This document shows, piece by piece, positions 1 through 6,032 of a stretch of DNA of 11,372 bases; the stretch's first letter is position 1, and each line of letters opens with the position of its first letter. The notes beneath the pieces are model-generated. The model was not told where the DNA came from. It worked only from the letters and a program-made list of their open reading frames with translations, and made no database searches. The position numbers and the translations under genes were made by a program. Origin of the DNA: an uncultured Gemmatimonadaceae bacterium (GTDB taxonomy: Bacteria; Gemmatimonadota; Gemmatimonadetes; Gemmatimonadales; Gemmatimonadaceae); the NCBI GenBank assembly GCA_955652265.1, contig CATPBD010000038.1, forward strand, positions 1-11,372, read 5' to 3'.

Positions 1-2
1 CC

Positions 3-254
3 CAGGTGAAGGGCATTGGACAATGGACCGCTCAGATGTTCATGATGTTCCGGCTCGGGCGGCCGGACGTTCTACCCGTTCTGGATCTGGGGATTCAGAA
101 GGGGATTCAGCGGGCCTATCGGCTGAGAAAGCTGCCGACTCCGGAGCGGGTGCAGAAAATCGGCGCCAAATGGGCGCCTTATCGCACTGTTGCATCCTGG
201 TACCTGTGGCGTTATCTCGATACACCCGCCTCAGTCCCACGCTCATCGGGATGA
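3..254 (+). CDS. DNA-3-methyladenine glycosylase, AlkA/HhH-GPD type (3' fragment, starts before window)
   Basis: This is the C-terminal end of a base-excision-repair glycosylase that removes alkylated purines from DNA. The frame is open from the window edge and ends at TGA 252-254, leaving about 83 residues. It begins inside the helix-hairpin-helix motif ([11 protein letters not shown]), which binds the DNA backbone. The segment [15 protein letters not shown] follows; its Asp aligns with the catalytic Asp of the HhH-GPD family (Asp238 of E. coli AlkA). The tail [17 protein letters not shown] is the usual last helix of this family. The residue just before the catalytic Asp is Leu, where I expect Asp or Gly in many relatives. 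The gene ends normally and is cut only by the window. It is followed 75 bases later by the cyclopropane synthase gene on the same strand. The family assignment is firm; which alkylated bases it prefers cannot be told. Confidence 0.9.
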   Translation, partial: QVKGIGQWTAQMFMMFRLGRPDVLPVLDLGIQKGIQRAYRLRKLPTPERVQKIGAKWAPYRTVASWYLWRYLDTPASVPRSSG

Positions 255-329
255 CCTCGCGCGATCCTTCCCTTGTCGGCGCTTAGTCGCACGAAGTCTG
301 CATAAGAGTCATTCACCGTAATTCATCGA

Positions 330-1697
330 ATGTCCACGGCACAAGCAGAGCTCCAACAATCCGCCGTCCTTTATGACGATTGGGCAGCATCGCGTTGTCG
401 CGCGGTGCTGACTGCGATTTTCGGCGAGCCCGAGCAGCGAACCTTCGACGTGAGATTCTGGGACGGGACCGTCGATCGCGGTGCGAGTCCCAATCCGCCG
501 TTCACGCTGGTACTCAACAGACCCGCCGCGCTTCGTCGGATGCTGCTGCCCCCGAATGAACTGTCGATCGTGGAATCGTACATCGCGGGTGATGTCGAGA
601 TCGATGGCAGCATGGAAGCCGCATCCAACCTCGCCGAGGCCATCGGTGGGCGACTGCGGTCTCCAATTGCGATCGCGAAGTTGGTCCGGCTCGTGATCGG
701 GCTTCCCGGTCAGGCGGAGGATGATCTCGCCGACACGCGTTTTCCGGAGCACGCCCGAAGGCTGGGTCCGCGACACACGCCGGTGCGTGACGCGGCAGCT
801 ATCCAATTCCACTACGACGTCGGCAACAGTTTCTACAAGCTGTGGCTCGATCGGCGGATGGTCTATTCGTGCGCGTACTTCCACTCTCCCGATGATTCAC
901 TGGATGCTGCGCAGGAGGCAAAGCTCGATCTGATCTGCCGGAAGCTGCGTCTCAAGCCGGGGGAGCGTCTGCTCGACATCGGTTGCGGGTGGGGCGGGCT
1001 GATTATGTACGCAGCCGAACGCTACAGAGTTGATGCTACTGGCATCACACTGAGCGAGAATCAAGCTACGTTCGCCCGCGAGAGGATCGAAAAGGCCGGG
1101 CTTGGCGATCGCTGCCGGGTGACGATTCGCGATTACCGCACACTTACTGATGGCGACGGCTTTGACAAGATCGCGAGCATTGGGATGGTAGAACACGTCG
1201 GACTTTCCCACCTGCCGGTTTACTTCGCCTCCGCCTATAGAGCTCTAAAGCCCGGCGGCCTGTTCATGAACCACGGCATAGTCAGTCTCGGCGAAGCGCG
1301 CCCGAAATCCCTCGGCGAGAGAGTTTTCCGCACATTCTGGAGAGCCGACGCATTCATCGACAAGTATGTCTTTCCGGATGGGAAGCTTACGGCAACGAGC
1401 GATGTGATTTCCGCAGCTGAAGCTGCAGGGTTCGAGGTGCGCGATGCCGAGAGCCTCCGCGAGCATTACGCGATGACCCTCCGTCACTGGGTACGATCGC
1501 TCGAGGAGAAGCGTGCCGATGCTATCGCGCTTGTTGGAGATCACACCTTCCGGGTGTGGCGGCTCTATATGGCGGCGTCGGCGAACGCATTCTCAAAAGC
1601 GGCAATCAACGTTCTGCAAACTCTGCTGGCGAAACCTGATGCGCACGGTCATTCGAACATTCCGCTCACTCGTGACGACCTTTACGCCGGGGCCTGA
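330..1697 (+). CDS. cfa: Cyclopropane-fatty-acyl-phospholipid synthase (SAM-dependent)
   Basis: This 455-residue enzyme transfers a methylene group from S-adenosylmethionine to cis double bonds of membrane phospholipid acyl chains, making cyclopropane fatty acids, typically under stress or in stationary phase. The N-terminal lipid-binding domain covers about residues 30-130. It is followed by the hallmark HYDVGNSFYKLWLD (161-174) and YSCAYF (179-184). The SAM-binding loop LLDIGCGWGG is at 214-223. Candidate active-site (bicarbonate-binding) residues, by analogy to E. coli Cfa, are Cys181, Glu288 (in VEHVG), His315 and Tyr380. The length is slightly above the usual 380-420 because of a longer N-terminus. 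The ATG at 330 has no clear Shine-Dalgarno sequence, so the start is the least certain part; residues 1-20 are not conserved enough to decide. Mycolic-acid-type cyclopropane synthases are related, but the N-terminal domain favours Cfa. Confidence 0.93.
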   Translation: MSTAQAELQQSAVLYDDWAASRCRAVLTAIFGEPEQRTFDVRFWDGTVDRGASPNPPFTLVLNRPAALRRMLLPPNELSIVESYIAGDVEIDGSMEAASNLAEAIGGRLRSPIAIAKLVRLVIGLPGQAEDDLADTRFPEHARRLGPRHTPVRDAAAIQFHYDVGNSFYKLWLDRRMVYSCAYFHSPDDSLDAAQEAKLDLICRKLRLKPGERLLDIGCGWGGLIMYAAERYRVDATGITLSENQATFARERIEKAGLGDRCRVTIRDYRTLTDGDGFDKIASIGMVEHVGLSHLPVYFASAYRALKPGGLFMNHGIVSLGEARPKSLGERVFRTFWRADAFIDKYVFPDGKLTATSDVISAAEAAGFEVRDAESLREHYAMTLRHWVRSLEEKRADAIALVGDHTFRVWRLYMAASANAFSKAAINVLQTLLAKPDAHGHSNIPLTRDDLYAGA

Positions 1698-1755
1698 TCC
1701 ATCGAGGCTCTCTTTGTGGTAGATTGAAGGGACACAATCAGTTTCGGAGTGCAGC

Positions 1756-2127
1756 ATGGCTGTCAAAGTCGTCATCAAGCCCGACCGTAGGTACTACCAG
1801 GATCGCGAGGGAGTTTTTCGTCCGATCGAGAATCTGAGCATTACCGCTTCGACGCCCGCATATCCCGCCGTGCTGCACAAGACGCGTCGCACGATGATCC
1901 TCGCCGATGATCGCTCGCATGCAGTGGTCGCGCTCGACCGGGAGCTGGTTGTCTCTCGAAACGCACAGCTGTCGGCAGTGCTGATCGCGTATCAGGAGCC
2001 GACCGAAGCGACGTGGAAGGCGCTGGAGCGGCACATGGAAGCCGAGAATCTGACCGCGGAGATCGCGAGGGAAGTGAAGGTCAAAGCTTCGGTGGAACGG
2101 AAGAGAAAGGCCGCAGAAAGCCGGTAG
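1756..2127 (+). CDS. Hypothetical protein, 123 aa, first gene of a four-gene unit
   Basis: I do not recognise this family. The protein is soluble-looking, with no signal peptide or membrane segment. Residues 1-80 read as a small beta-rich or mixed domain: the start MAVKVVIKPDRRYY, then IENLSITASTPAYPAVLHKT and HAVVALDRELVVSR. Residues 84-123 are a charged amphipathic helix (WKALERHMEAENLTAEIAREV) that ends in a Lys/Arg-rich tail and could form a coiled coil or bind nucleic acid. The start is supported by GGAG at 1745-1748, seven bases before ATG. Only three bases separate its stop from the next gene, so the two are very likely co-transcribed. The codon pattern matches the neighbours. The long reading frames overlapping it in other frames do not resemble proteins. 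Confidence 0.75.
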   Translation: MAVKVVIKPDRRYYQDREGVFRPIENLSITASTPAYPAVLHKTRRTMILADDRSHAVVALDRELVVSRNAQLSAVLIAYQEPTEATWKALERHMEAENLTAEIAREVKVKASVERKRKAAESR

Positions 2128-2130
2128 GCA

Positions 2131-3204
2131 ATGCGGGCCAGACGTCACACTCTGGTTGTTCTGACACTTGGAAGCGCACTGATTGGGTGCGCTTCGCCTC
2201 CTCCGCCACCTCCGCCACCACCAAAGCCGGTTGTTGTTGGTCCTCCGACCGATACCGTAAAGATCCCGCTTACGGATCTGCTCGCGCGGACGTATTACGG
2301 CAACGTTGGTGGTCTTTATCCCGGGGGAACCAATTTTCCCCCGCCCGATCACGATTCGGCGGCACGCGCTCGCCGGAACGCGATCAAGCCCCTCGACGTA
2401 AATGGCGACGAGAGTCCGTTCGGGAAGTACGTGCTGATCTCGATTGGAATGTCGAACACGACACAGGAATGGTGTTCGCAGAACTCGGGACCGCCGTGCT
2501 CGCCGTGGACGTTCATGGGGAAAGCGGCGACGGATCCCAGTGTCAACCACTACACGCTGGTGATCGTGAACGGCGCGGCTGATGATCAGGACGCGCCAGC
2601 GTGGACGTCACCGAGCTCCCCGAACTACGATCGGATCAAGGTTTCGCGTCTGGCGCCGTTGGGATTGAGCGAGAATCAGGTGCAGGCGGCGTGGGTGAAG
2701 CTGGAGGATCCGAAGCCCTCGATGTCACTTCCGGCCGACAGCGCCGATGCTCGGGTCTTTCTGACGAATGTCGGAATGGTTCTCCGGGCGATGCGGATCC
2801 GCTATCCAAATCTGCGCATCGTTTTTCTCTCCAGCCGTACCTACGGTGGCTATGCGACGATCGATCTGAATCCCGAGCCGTACGCATACGAGAGCGGATT
2901 CTCGGTGAAATGGGCGATCGAGTCACAGATCAACGAGATGCGGGGACTTCCCGGGAATCCGCGTGCCGGGACTCTCAACTACACGAAGAAGTCAGCTCCT
3001 TTGATCGTCTGGGGACCGTACCTCTGGGCGAATGGAACTACGCCGCGCTCGGACGGCGTCACCTGGAACCGCGCCGATTTCGAGGAAGATGGGACGCATC
3101 CTTCGCAGAGCGGTGAGAGCAAAGTCGCCGGGTTGCTGATGGATTTTTTCAAGAACTCGCCGTACACACGTTGCTGGTTCCTCGTGAATCAGTATTGTTT
3201 ATGA
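2131..3204 (+). CDS. SGNH/GDSL-hydrolase-like lipoprotein
   Basis: This 357-residue exported protein probably acts as an esterase or acyl-hydrolase at the cell envelope. A basic start (MRARR) and hydrophobic segment lead to the lipobox LIGC, so Cys20 should be lipidated. A stretch of nine prolines (23-31) then forms a stiff spacer from the membrane. The SGNH signature is partial but recognisable. YVLISIGMSN (100-109) carries the candidate nucleophile Ser108 in block I, and EEDGTHPSQSG (318-328) carries Asp320 and His323 of block V. VIVNGAADDQ (144-153) and LIVWGPYL (291-298) may correspond to the oxyanion-hole blocks. It is three bases downstream of the 123-residue protein gene, and its stop codon overlaps the ribosome binding site of the next gene. 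The substrate is unknown. The SGNH call rests on motifs; the lipoprotein call is strong. Confidence 0.8.
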   Translation: MRARRHTLVVLTLGSALIGCASPPPPPPPPPKPVVVGPPTDTVKIPLTDLLARTYYGNVGGLYPGGTNFPPPDHDSAARARRNAIKPLDVNGDESPFGKYVLISIGMSNTTQEWCSQNSGPPCSPWTFMGKAATDPSVNHYTLVIVNGAADDQDAPAWTSPSSPNYDRIKVSRLAPLGLSENQVQAAWVKLEDPKPSMSLPADSADARVFLTNVGMVLRAMRIRYPNLRIVFLSSRTYGGYATIDLNPEPYAYESGFSVKWAIESQINEMRGLPGNPRAGTLNYTKKSAPLIVWGPYLWANGTTPRSDGVTWNRADFEEDGTHPSQSGESKVAGLLMDFFKNSPYTRCWFLVNQYCL

Positions 3205-3208
3205 GGAG
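3203..3208 (+). promoter_or_regulatory. Ribosome binding site GAGGAG for the gene at 3215
   Basis: GAGGAG lies six bases before the ATG at 3215 and overlaps the TGA stop (3202-3204) of the lipoprotein gene. The overlap fits one transcript with coupled translation. Confidence 0.75.
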
Positions 3209-3214
3209 TCCCTT

Positions 3215-3721
3215 ATGCCGCTAGTTGAACTGAAGGACCTGCCCGACGACGCCCGGACCTGGGTGTTCGGCGCCAACAAGACACTCGACGGGCCAGCCTC
3301 CGAGACATTGTTGAGTGAAGTCGATCGCTTTCTTTCTCAATGGAAGGCGCACGGCTCTCCACTCACGGTCGGTCGGGACTGGAGCTACGAGCGGTTCCTC
3401 ACGGTTGCGCTAGATCAATCAACAGCTGGCGCATCAGGCTGCTCGATAGACGGGCTCTTCCGGTCGCTCAAAGCGCTCGAGCCAAAACTGGGAGCGAGTC
3501 TGGTAACGAGCGGTCTCGTTTTCTACCGCGATGAGAACGACGCGATTCAGTCGGTAGATCGCGAGCGCTTCAGCACACTCGGCGCCGAAGGAAAAATCCA
3601 GTCCAGCACCAGCGTTTTCGATCCAACAGTCACTACGCTCGGCGAATGGCGCTCACGCTTCGAGCTCGAGGCCTCACAGTCGTGGCACGCCGGACTGATC
3701 CACGACAAACAACACGTGTGA
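3215..3721 (+). CDS. Small conserved protein of the family labelled 'ABC transporter ATPase' in Bacteroidetes
   Basis: This is a 168-residue cytoplasmic protein. Its architecture matches a family of about 160 residues common in Flavobacteria and relatives: an N-terminal LKDLPDDARTWVF, a central FLSQWKAHGSPL, a strongly conserved ASGCSID (73-79), and a Trp/His-containing end (SWHAGL). That family is often named 'ABC transporter ATPase', but I see no Walker A, Walker B or ABC signature here, so the name is not supported. Cys76 inside GCSID is a likely functional residue. The biochemical role is unknown. The stop TGA (3719-3721) overlaps the GTG start of the next gene by three bases (GTGA), which suggests coupled translation with the YjbQ-family protein. 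The family recognition is from memory of the motifs. Confidence 0.8.
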   Translation: MPLVELKDLPDDARTWVFGANKTLDGPASETLLSEVDRFLSQWKAHGSPLTVGRDWSYERFLTVALDQSTAGASGCSIDGLFRSLKALEPKLGASLVTSGLVFYRDENDAIQSVDRERFSTLGAEGKIQSSTSVFDPTVTTLGEWRSRFELEASQSWHAGLIHDKQHV

Positions 3722-4140
3722 AAACTCACACCTCGTATCTCACCTTCAATACGAAGAAACGCCAGGAGATCATCGACATCACCGAAGAGGTGGAGAAATG
3801 TCGGGCCACTGCGGCGATCAACGAAGGAATGGTGCTCGTCTCTGCGATGCACATCTCGGCGTCGGTGTTCGTGAACGATCACGAACCCGGATTGTGGAAG
3901 GACATTCTGGACTGGCTCGAGAACCGGATCGCTCCCTGGTCACCTGATGACTATCGGCACAACAGCGGCACGGGGGAAGACAACGCTGCCGCGCATCTAC
4001 GCTCACTGACGATTGGGCACGAGGTAATCGTGCCGGTCACCAAGGGGAAACTCGATTTCGGTCCGTGGCAGCGGGTGTTCTACGGCGAGTGGGACGGCCA
4101 ACGTCCCAAGCGGGTCCTGCTCAAGGCGATGGGGGAGTAG
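3718..4140 (+). CDS. yjbQ: YjbQ/UPF0047 family protein (secondary thiamine-phosphate synthase-like)
   Basis: This 140-residue protein belongs to the UPF0047/YjbQ family. E. coli YjbQ has weak thiamine-phosphate synthase activity, but the true physiological role is unsettled. Visible family blocks are VLVSAMHISASVFVND (the histidine-containing strand), YRHNSGTGEDNAAAHLRS, GHEVIVPVTKGKLDFGPWQRVFYGEWDGQR, and the terminal GE. In many relatives the first block reads HTTA or HITA; here it is HISA. I chose GTG 3718 because it forms a GTGA overlap with the previous stop and gives the usual family length (about 130-140). An upstream in-frame ATG at 3646 would add 24 residues that look like shadow coding of the preceding gene. 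The 3' end overlaps the convergent CDGSH gene by 20 bases. Confidence 0.9.
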   Translation: MKTHTSYLTFNTKKRQEIIDITEEVEKCRATAAINEGMVLVSAMHISASVFVNDHEPGLWKDILDWLENRIAPWSPDDYRHNSGTGEDNAAAHLRSLTIGHEVIVPVTKGKLDFGPWQRVFYGEWDGQRPKRVLLKAMGE

Positions 4141-4384
4141 CGTCGGTTGCCTCGACCGCTACCTGGGCGCCGATAAATCCAATGCGGCTGTGAGTTCCAT
4201 CGCAAAACGGCTTCGTCACCGAACCGCCGCAGCGACACAATGAGATCCATGATTTGCCTTCAGGAGTGCTCTTTCTTTTTCCCTCTGGAATGGGAATCGG
4301 ATTTCCCTCGTGATCGACGAGGCTTACTTCGCCGTGCACTCTGTACGGGCCATTTTTTCGAATCTCGATCGTGACTTCTGCCAT
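4121..4384 (-). CDS. CDGSH iron-sulfur domain protein
   Basis: This 87-residue protein should bind a redox-active [2Fe-2S] cluster through three Cys and one His. The motif CRCGGSVTKPFCDGTH (50-65) fits the CDGSH pattern exactly, giving ligands Cys50, Cys52, Cys61 and His65. The N-terminal part (IEIRKNGPYRVHGEVSLVDHEG) is the beta-rich region often seen in bacterial single-CDGSH proteins. The ATG at 4384 is chosen because the homologous region begins at MAEVTIEIRKNGPY. A longer reading to 4459 would add 25 residues coded across the inverted repeats, which is unlikely. A weak AGG lies about eight bases upstream. The gene is preceded by a 78-base gap with two inverted repeats. Likely roles are Fe-S or redox handling in the cytosol; a SufE gene lies about 1.1 kb upstream on the same strand. 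Confidence 0.93.
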   Translation of the reverse strand: MAEVTIEIRKNGPYRVHGEVSLVDHEGNPIPIPEGKRKSTPEGKSWISLCRCGGSVTKPFCDGTHSRIGFIGAQVAVEATDATPPSP

Positions 4385-4403
4385 TTTGCGACCTGAAGGT
4401 AGA

Positions 4404-4423
4404 GGGCGATCGCGCGATCGCCC
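4404..4423. repeat. 20-bp perfect palindrome made of two adjacent GCGATCGC octamers
   Basis: The 20 bases are an exact inverted repeat about a centre between 4413 and 4414. They contain GCGATCGC at 4406-4413 and again at 4414-4421. The site lies between the DinB gene and the CDGSH gene, 20 bases before the CDGSH start codon. It could be an operator for a dimeric regulator or a cruciform or RNA hairpin in the leader. The octamer resembles the HIP1 element of cyanobacteria, but nothing else suggests a cyanobacterium. Confidence 0.7.
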
Positions 4424-4433
4424 ATGAAACGCT

Positions 4434-4450
4434 GCCGGTAGGGCACCGGC
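4434..4450 (-). terminator. Hairpin downstream of the DinB gene (possible weak terminator)
   Basis: GCCGGT (4434-4439) and ACCGGC (4445-4450) form a perfect 6-bp stem with a 5-base loop, 12 bases after the DinB stop. On the minus strand it is followed by AGCGTTTC rather than a run of U, so intrinsic termination would be weak. With the palindrome just beyond, it may set CDGSH expression apart from dinB. Confidence 0.4.
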
Positions 4451-4462
4451 CTCAATCACAAC

Positions 4463-4969
4463 TTACATCTTAACGCTGCTCAGAAGCATGTCGTGACTCC
4501 ACTGATCGGCGAATCCGTTCTGCCGGAGGACCGTCGCGACCTGCCCCCAATGGCGAATGTCGTGCAGAAACAGATTTGACGCGATCTTGTACTTGCTCGC
4601 CGACACAATTCCGGCGGTCAGGGTCTTGAAGGTGAGAACGCGATCGAGCTCAGCCTCGAGCGCGGTCGTGAGAAAGTGCACCAGCTGACCGCGTGCCTGA
4701 TCACCCAGCTCGAAGACATCTTCCATGGAAGTCTGCCGGAGGTCTTCCCACTCGGTGACGTCCTGGTCGAGAAGCCGCTGTGCGTATCGAAGCTCCACTC
4801 CGAAGATGTGCATCACGACTCCGCCAATCGTGGCCATGCGTCCCGTCGCAAATGGCACCGCCCACGCTTTCGGATGCTCGATGAACCAGTCGTGCCAGCG
4901 GTGGTGCTCCGTCGACGTCAACTCGAGAAGCGTGTCGTACCGCAAAGCGCAGCGATCGGCGGCGCTCAC
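4463..4969 (-). CDS. DinB-family (four-helix, metal-binding) protein
   Basis: This 168-residue protein has the DinB/YfiT-like four-helix bundle with the metal-binding histidine triad: His54 (VVMHIFGVELRYA) on one helix, and His136 and His140 (FLHDIRHWGQVATVLRQNG) on the last. The signature HDIRHWGQ is typical. Members include thiol-dependent transferases such as bacillithiol transferases, and many with unknown substrates. The name comes from a DNA-damage-inducible Bacillus gene and does not mean polymerase IV. The start is GTG at 4969, which overlaps the TGA of the upstream DUF6526 gene (GTGA, 4966-4969), so translation is probably coupled. No signal peptide is seen. The substrate and thiol cofactor cannot be inferred. 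Confidence 0.9.
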   Translation of the reverse strand: MSAADRCALRYDTLLELTSTEHHRWHDWFIEHPKAWAVPFATGRMATIGGVVMHIFGVELRYAQRLLDQDVTEWEDLRQTSMEDVFELGDQARGQLVHFLTTALEAELDRVLTFKTLTAGIVSASKYKIASNLFLHDIRHWGQVATVLRQNGFADQWSHDMLLSSVKM

Positions 4970-5403
4970 ACCCGCAGGTGGTCCCCGCGCCAGTTCCTGA
5001 TGGCGAGCTTGATGTCGCCTTGCGTCTTGAGCTCACCGTTGAGAGTGCGGCGTGTCAGCTCGGGAGCCTCATCGTCTGGAGCGAACCGGATCGCGATGAG
5101 CTGGGACGCGCTCAGCTCACCAACCCGTCCACGCAGATCGCTCGGCAAAATCCGCTCGAGCCGCGCACGCTCTTCGAGACGAATGATCCGGTCCTGAGCT
5201 CTGACCGGCATGAATCGAAGGTAGAGAACACCGAAGAAGAGGGCGAGCGCCACCACAACCACCCACGCGGTCATGAGACGCGGGTCGCGCACAAATCGAA
5301 TGGCGGTTACGACAACATTGATGAGGAGGACAGGAACCACGAAGAAGTGGTAGATCGGAATAAATCGCCGGTGACTTGCGTAGGTTTGCGTCGGTTGCGC
5401 CAT
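4966..5403 (-). CDS. DUF6526-type small membrane protein with two transmembrane helices
   Basis: This 145-residue protein has a short N-terminus (AQPTQTYASHRRFIPIYHFF), two membrane helices at about 17-36 and 44-62, and a cytoplasmic C-terminal domain rich in charge (RIIRLEERARLERILPSDLR). The opening pattern of Ser-His-Arg-Arg-Phe, then P-x-Y-H-F-F, matches what I know as DUF6526, found in Acidobacteriota, Gemmatimonadota and Bacteroidetes. The function is unknown. The start ATG (5403-5401) has a strong GAGGAG five bases upstream (5409-5414 on the complement). It overlaps the DinB gene by four bases, making a two-gene unit. The C-terminal domain presumably faces the cytoplasm, where the DinB protein is made. 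Confidence 0.78.
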   Translation of the reverse strand: MAQPTQTYASHRRFIPIYHFFVVPVLLINVVVTAIRFVRDPRLMTAWVVVVALALFFGVLYLRFMPVRAQDRIIRLEERARLERILPSDLRGRVGELSASQLIAIRFAPDDEAPELTRRTLNGELKTQGDIKLAIRNWRGDHLRV

Positions 5404-5518
5404 CGCTGCTCCTCGTTGTGATTGCCTCGCCGCACCGATGAACTTAGCTGTCGGGGAAGAATGCGCGAGAGTGAAACTTTGTTCCTGACCAGATCGTTAC
5501 GACGCGCCGAGGCTCCGT

Positions 5519-5974
5519 CTATGCTGTTTGCGCCTCCGCTTCGCGCGCGTGGCGCTTGAGCCTGGTTATCATCGCGTTCAGTCCCGGCTCGCGAGCGCCG
5601 AGCCCGATGCTTTCCATGAGAATCCGAACGAAATCTCCCGGAATTCCCAACGTCGTCGACGGCGGCTGCCCGTTCACAGCCGCGAAGATGATGGCGAGAA
5701 CCGCTGCGATCGTCGGCGACTCACGGATGTTGAGGTCGGCGTAGAAGTGGAGCATTCCGTCGCGCACTTCCGGGATGATGTCAACGCGAGTCATGCATTC
5801 GGGAATTGTAAATGCCCCGCGATCGAGATCCTTGAAGCGTTCGGGGAGCGGCTCGAGCTTCTTCGAGTACTGAACGAGCGCCTGCATTTTCTCCTCCCGT
5901 CCCATCGAACGGAAGAGTTTGAGCACACGCTCGATGGACGGAGGAATGCTCGACGCAACGGGAGCGTTCTCCAT
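5519..5974 (-). CDS. sufE: SufE family Fe-S cluster assembly protein
   Basis: This 151-residue protein accepts sulfur from a cysteine desulfurase (SufS) and passes it on during Fe-S cluster assembly in the cytoplasm. The predicted sulfur acceptor is Cys60 in FTIPECMTRVDI. The following FYADLNIRESPTIAAVLAIIFAAVNG (about 77-102) and the tail GLGAREPGLNAMITRLKRHA (124-143) match the SufE fold. The block around the Cys differs from the common 'GCQS' form, having ECMT, which fits the variant in some Gemmatimonadota and Acidobacteriota relatives. No sufS, sufB, sufC or sufD is in the window, so this is a stand-alone copy. The ATG at 5974 is the only good start; the ribosome binding site is weak. 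It is divergent from OsmC. Confidence 0.9.
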   Translation of the reverse strand: MENAPVASSIPPSIERVLKLFRSMGREEKMQALVQYSKKLEPLPERFKDLDRGAFTIPECMTRVDIIPEVRDGMLHFYADLNIRESPTIAAVLAIIFAAVNGQPPSTTLGIPGDFVRILMESIGLGAREPGLNAMITRLKRHAREAEAQTA

Positions 5975-6032
5975 GTGCTGAATCTAATTAACTTTCGCGG
6001 ACCGGATCACCAAACGCATTGGAGAAATGCAG
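5975..6032. promoter_or_regulatory. Divergent sufE/osmC intergenic region
   Basis: These 58 bases must hold promoters for both genes. They include the AT-rich island AATCTAATTAACTTT (5981-5995). On the minus strand a TTGGTG (6013-6008) followed 17 bases later by TAATTA is a poor promoter match, so I do not assign boxes. A shared oxidative-stress operator is plausible, since both products relate to oxidant damage, but no known operator motif is evident. Confidence 0.45.
6021..6024 (+). promoter_or_regulatory. Ribosome binding site GGAG deciding the osmC start
   Basis: GGAG is two bases before ATG 6027 and eight bases before ATG 6033. Only the second spacing is workable, so the start at 6033 is preferred. 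Confidence 0.6.

Noticed and set aside
2191..2235. Nine-proline run as a tandem repeat or possible phase-variable tract
   Set aside because: The codons vary (cct, ccg, cca), so it is not a simple DNA repeat prone to slippage; it reads as a lipoprotein spacer.
1738..2550. 270-codon open frame on the minus strand
   Set aside because: It lies opposite the hypothetical and lipoprotein genes. Its translation is Arg-rich and low in normal domain patterns, and the plus-strand genes have ribosome binding sites and recognisable motifs.
2013..2582. 189-codon plus-strand frame between the hypothetical and lipoprotein genes
   Set aside because: It is out of frame with both, and the product is Gly/Arg/Ser-rich with no domain. 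The lipoprotein frame has a lipobox and SGNH motifs.
3646..3717. Longer N-terminus for the YjbQ protein starting at ATG 3646
   Set aside because: The extra 24 residues are Arg-rich, overlap the upstream gene by 76 bases and are outside the family length; GTG 3718 with the GTGA overlap is better.
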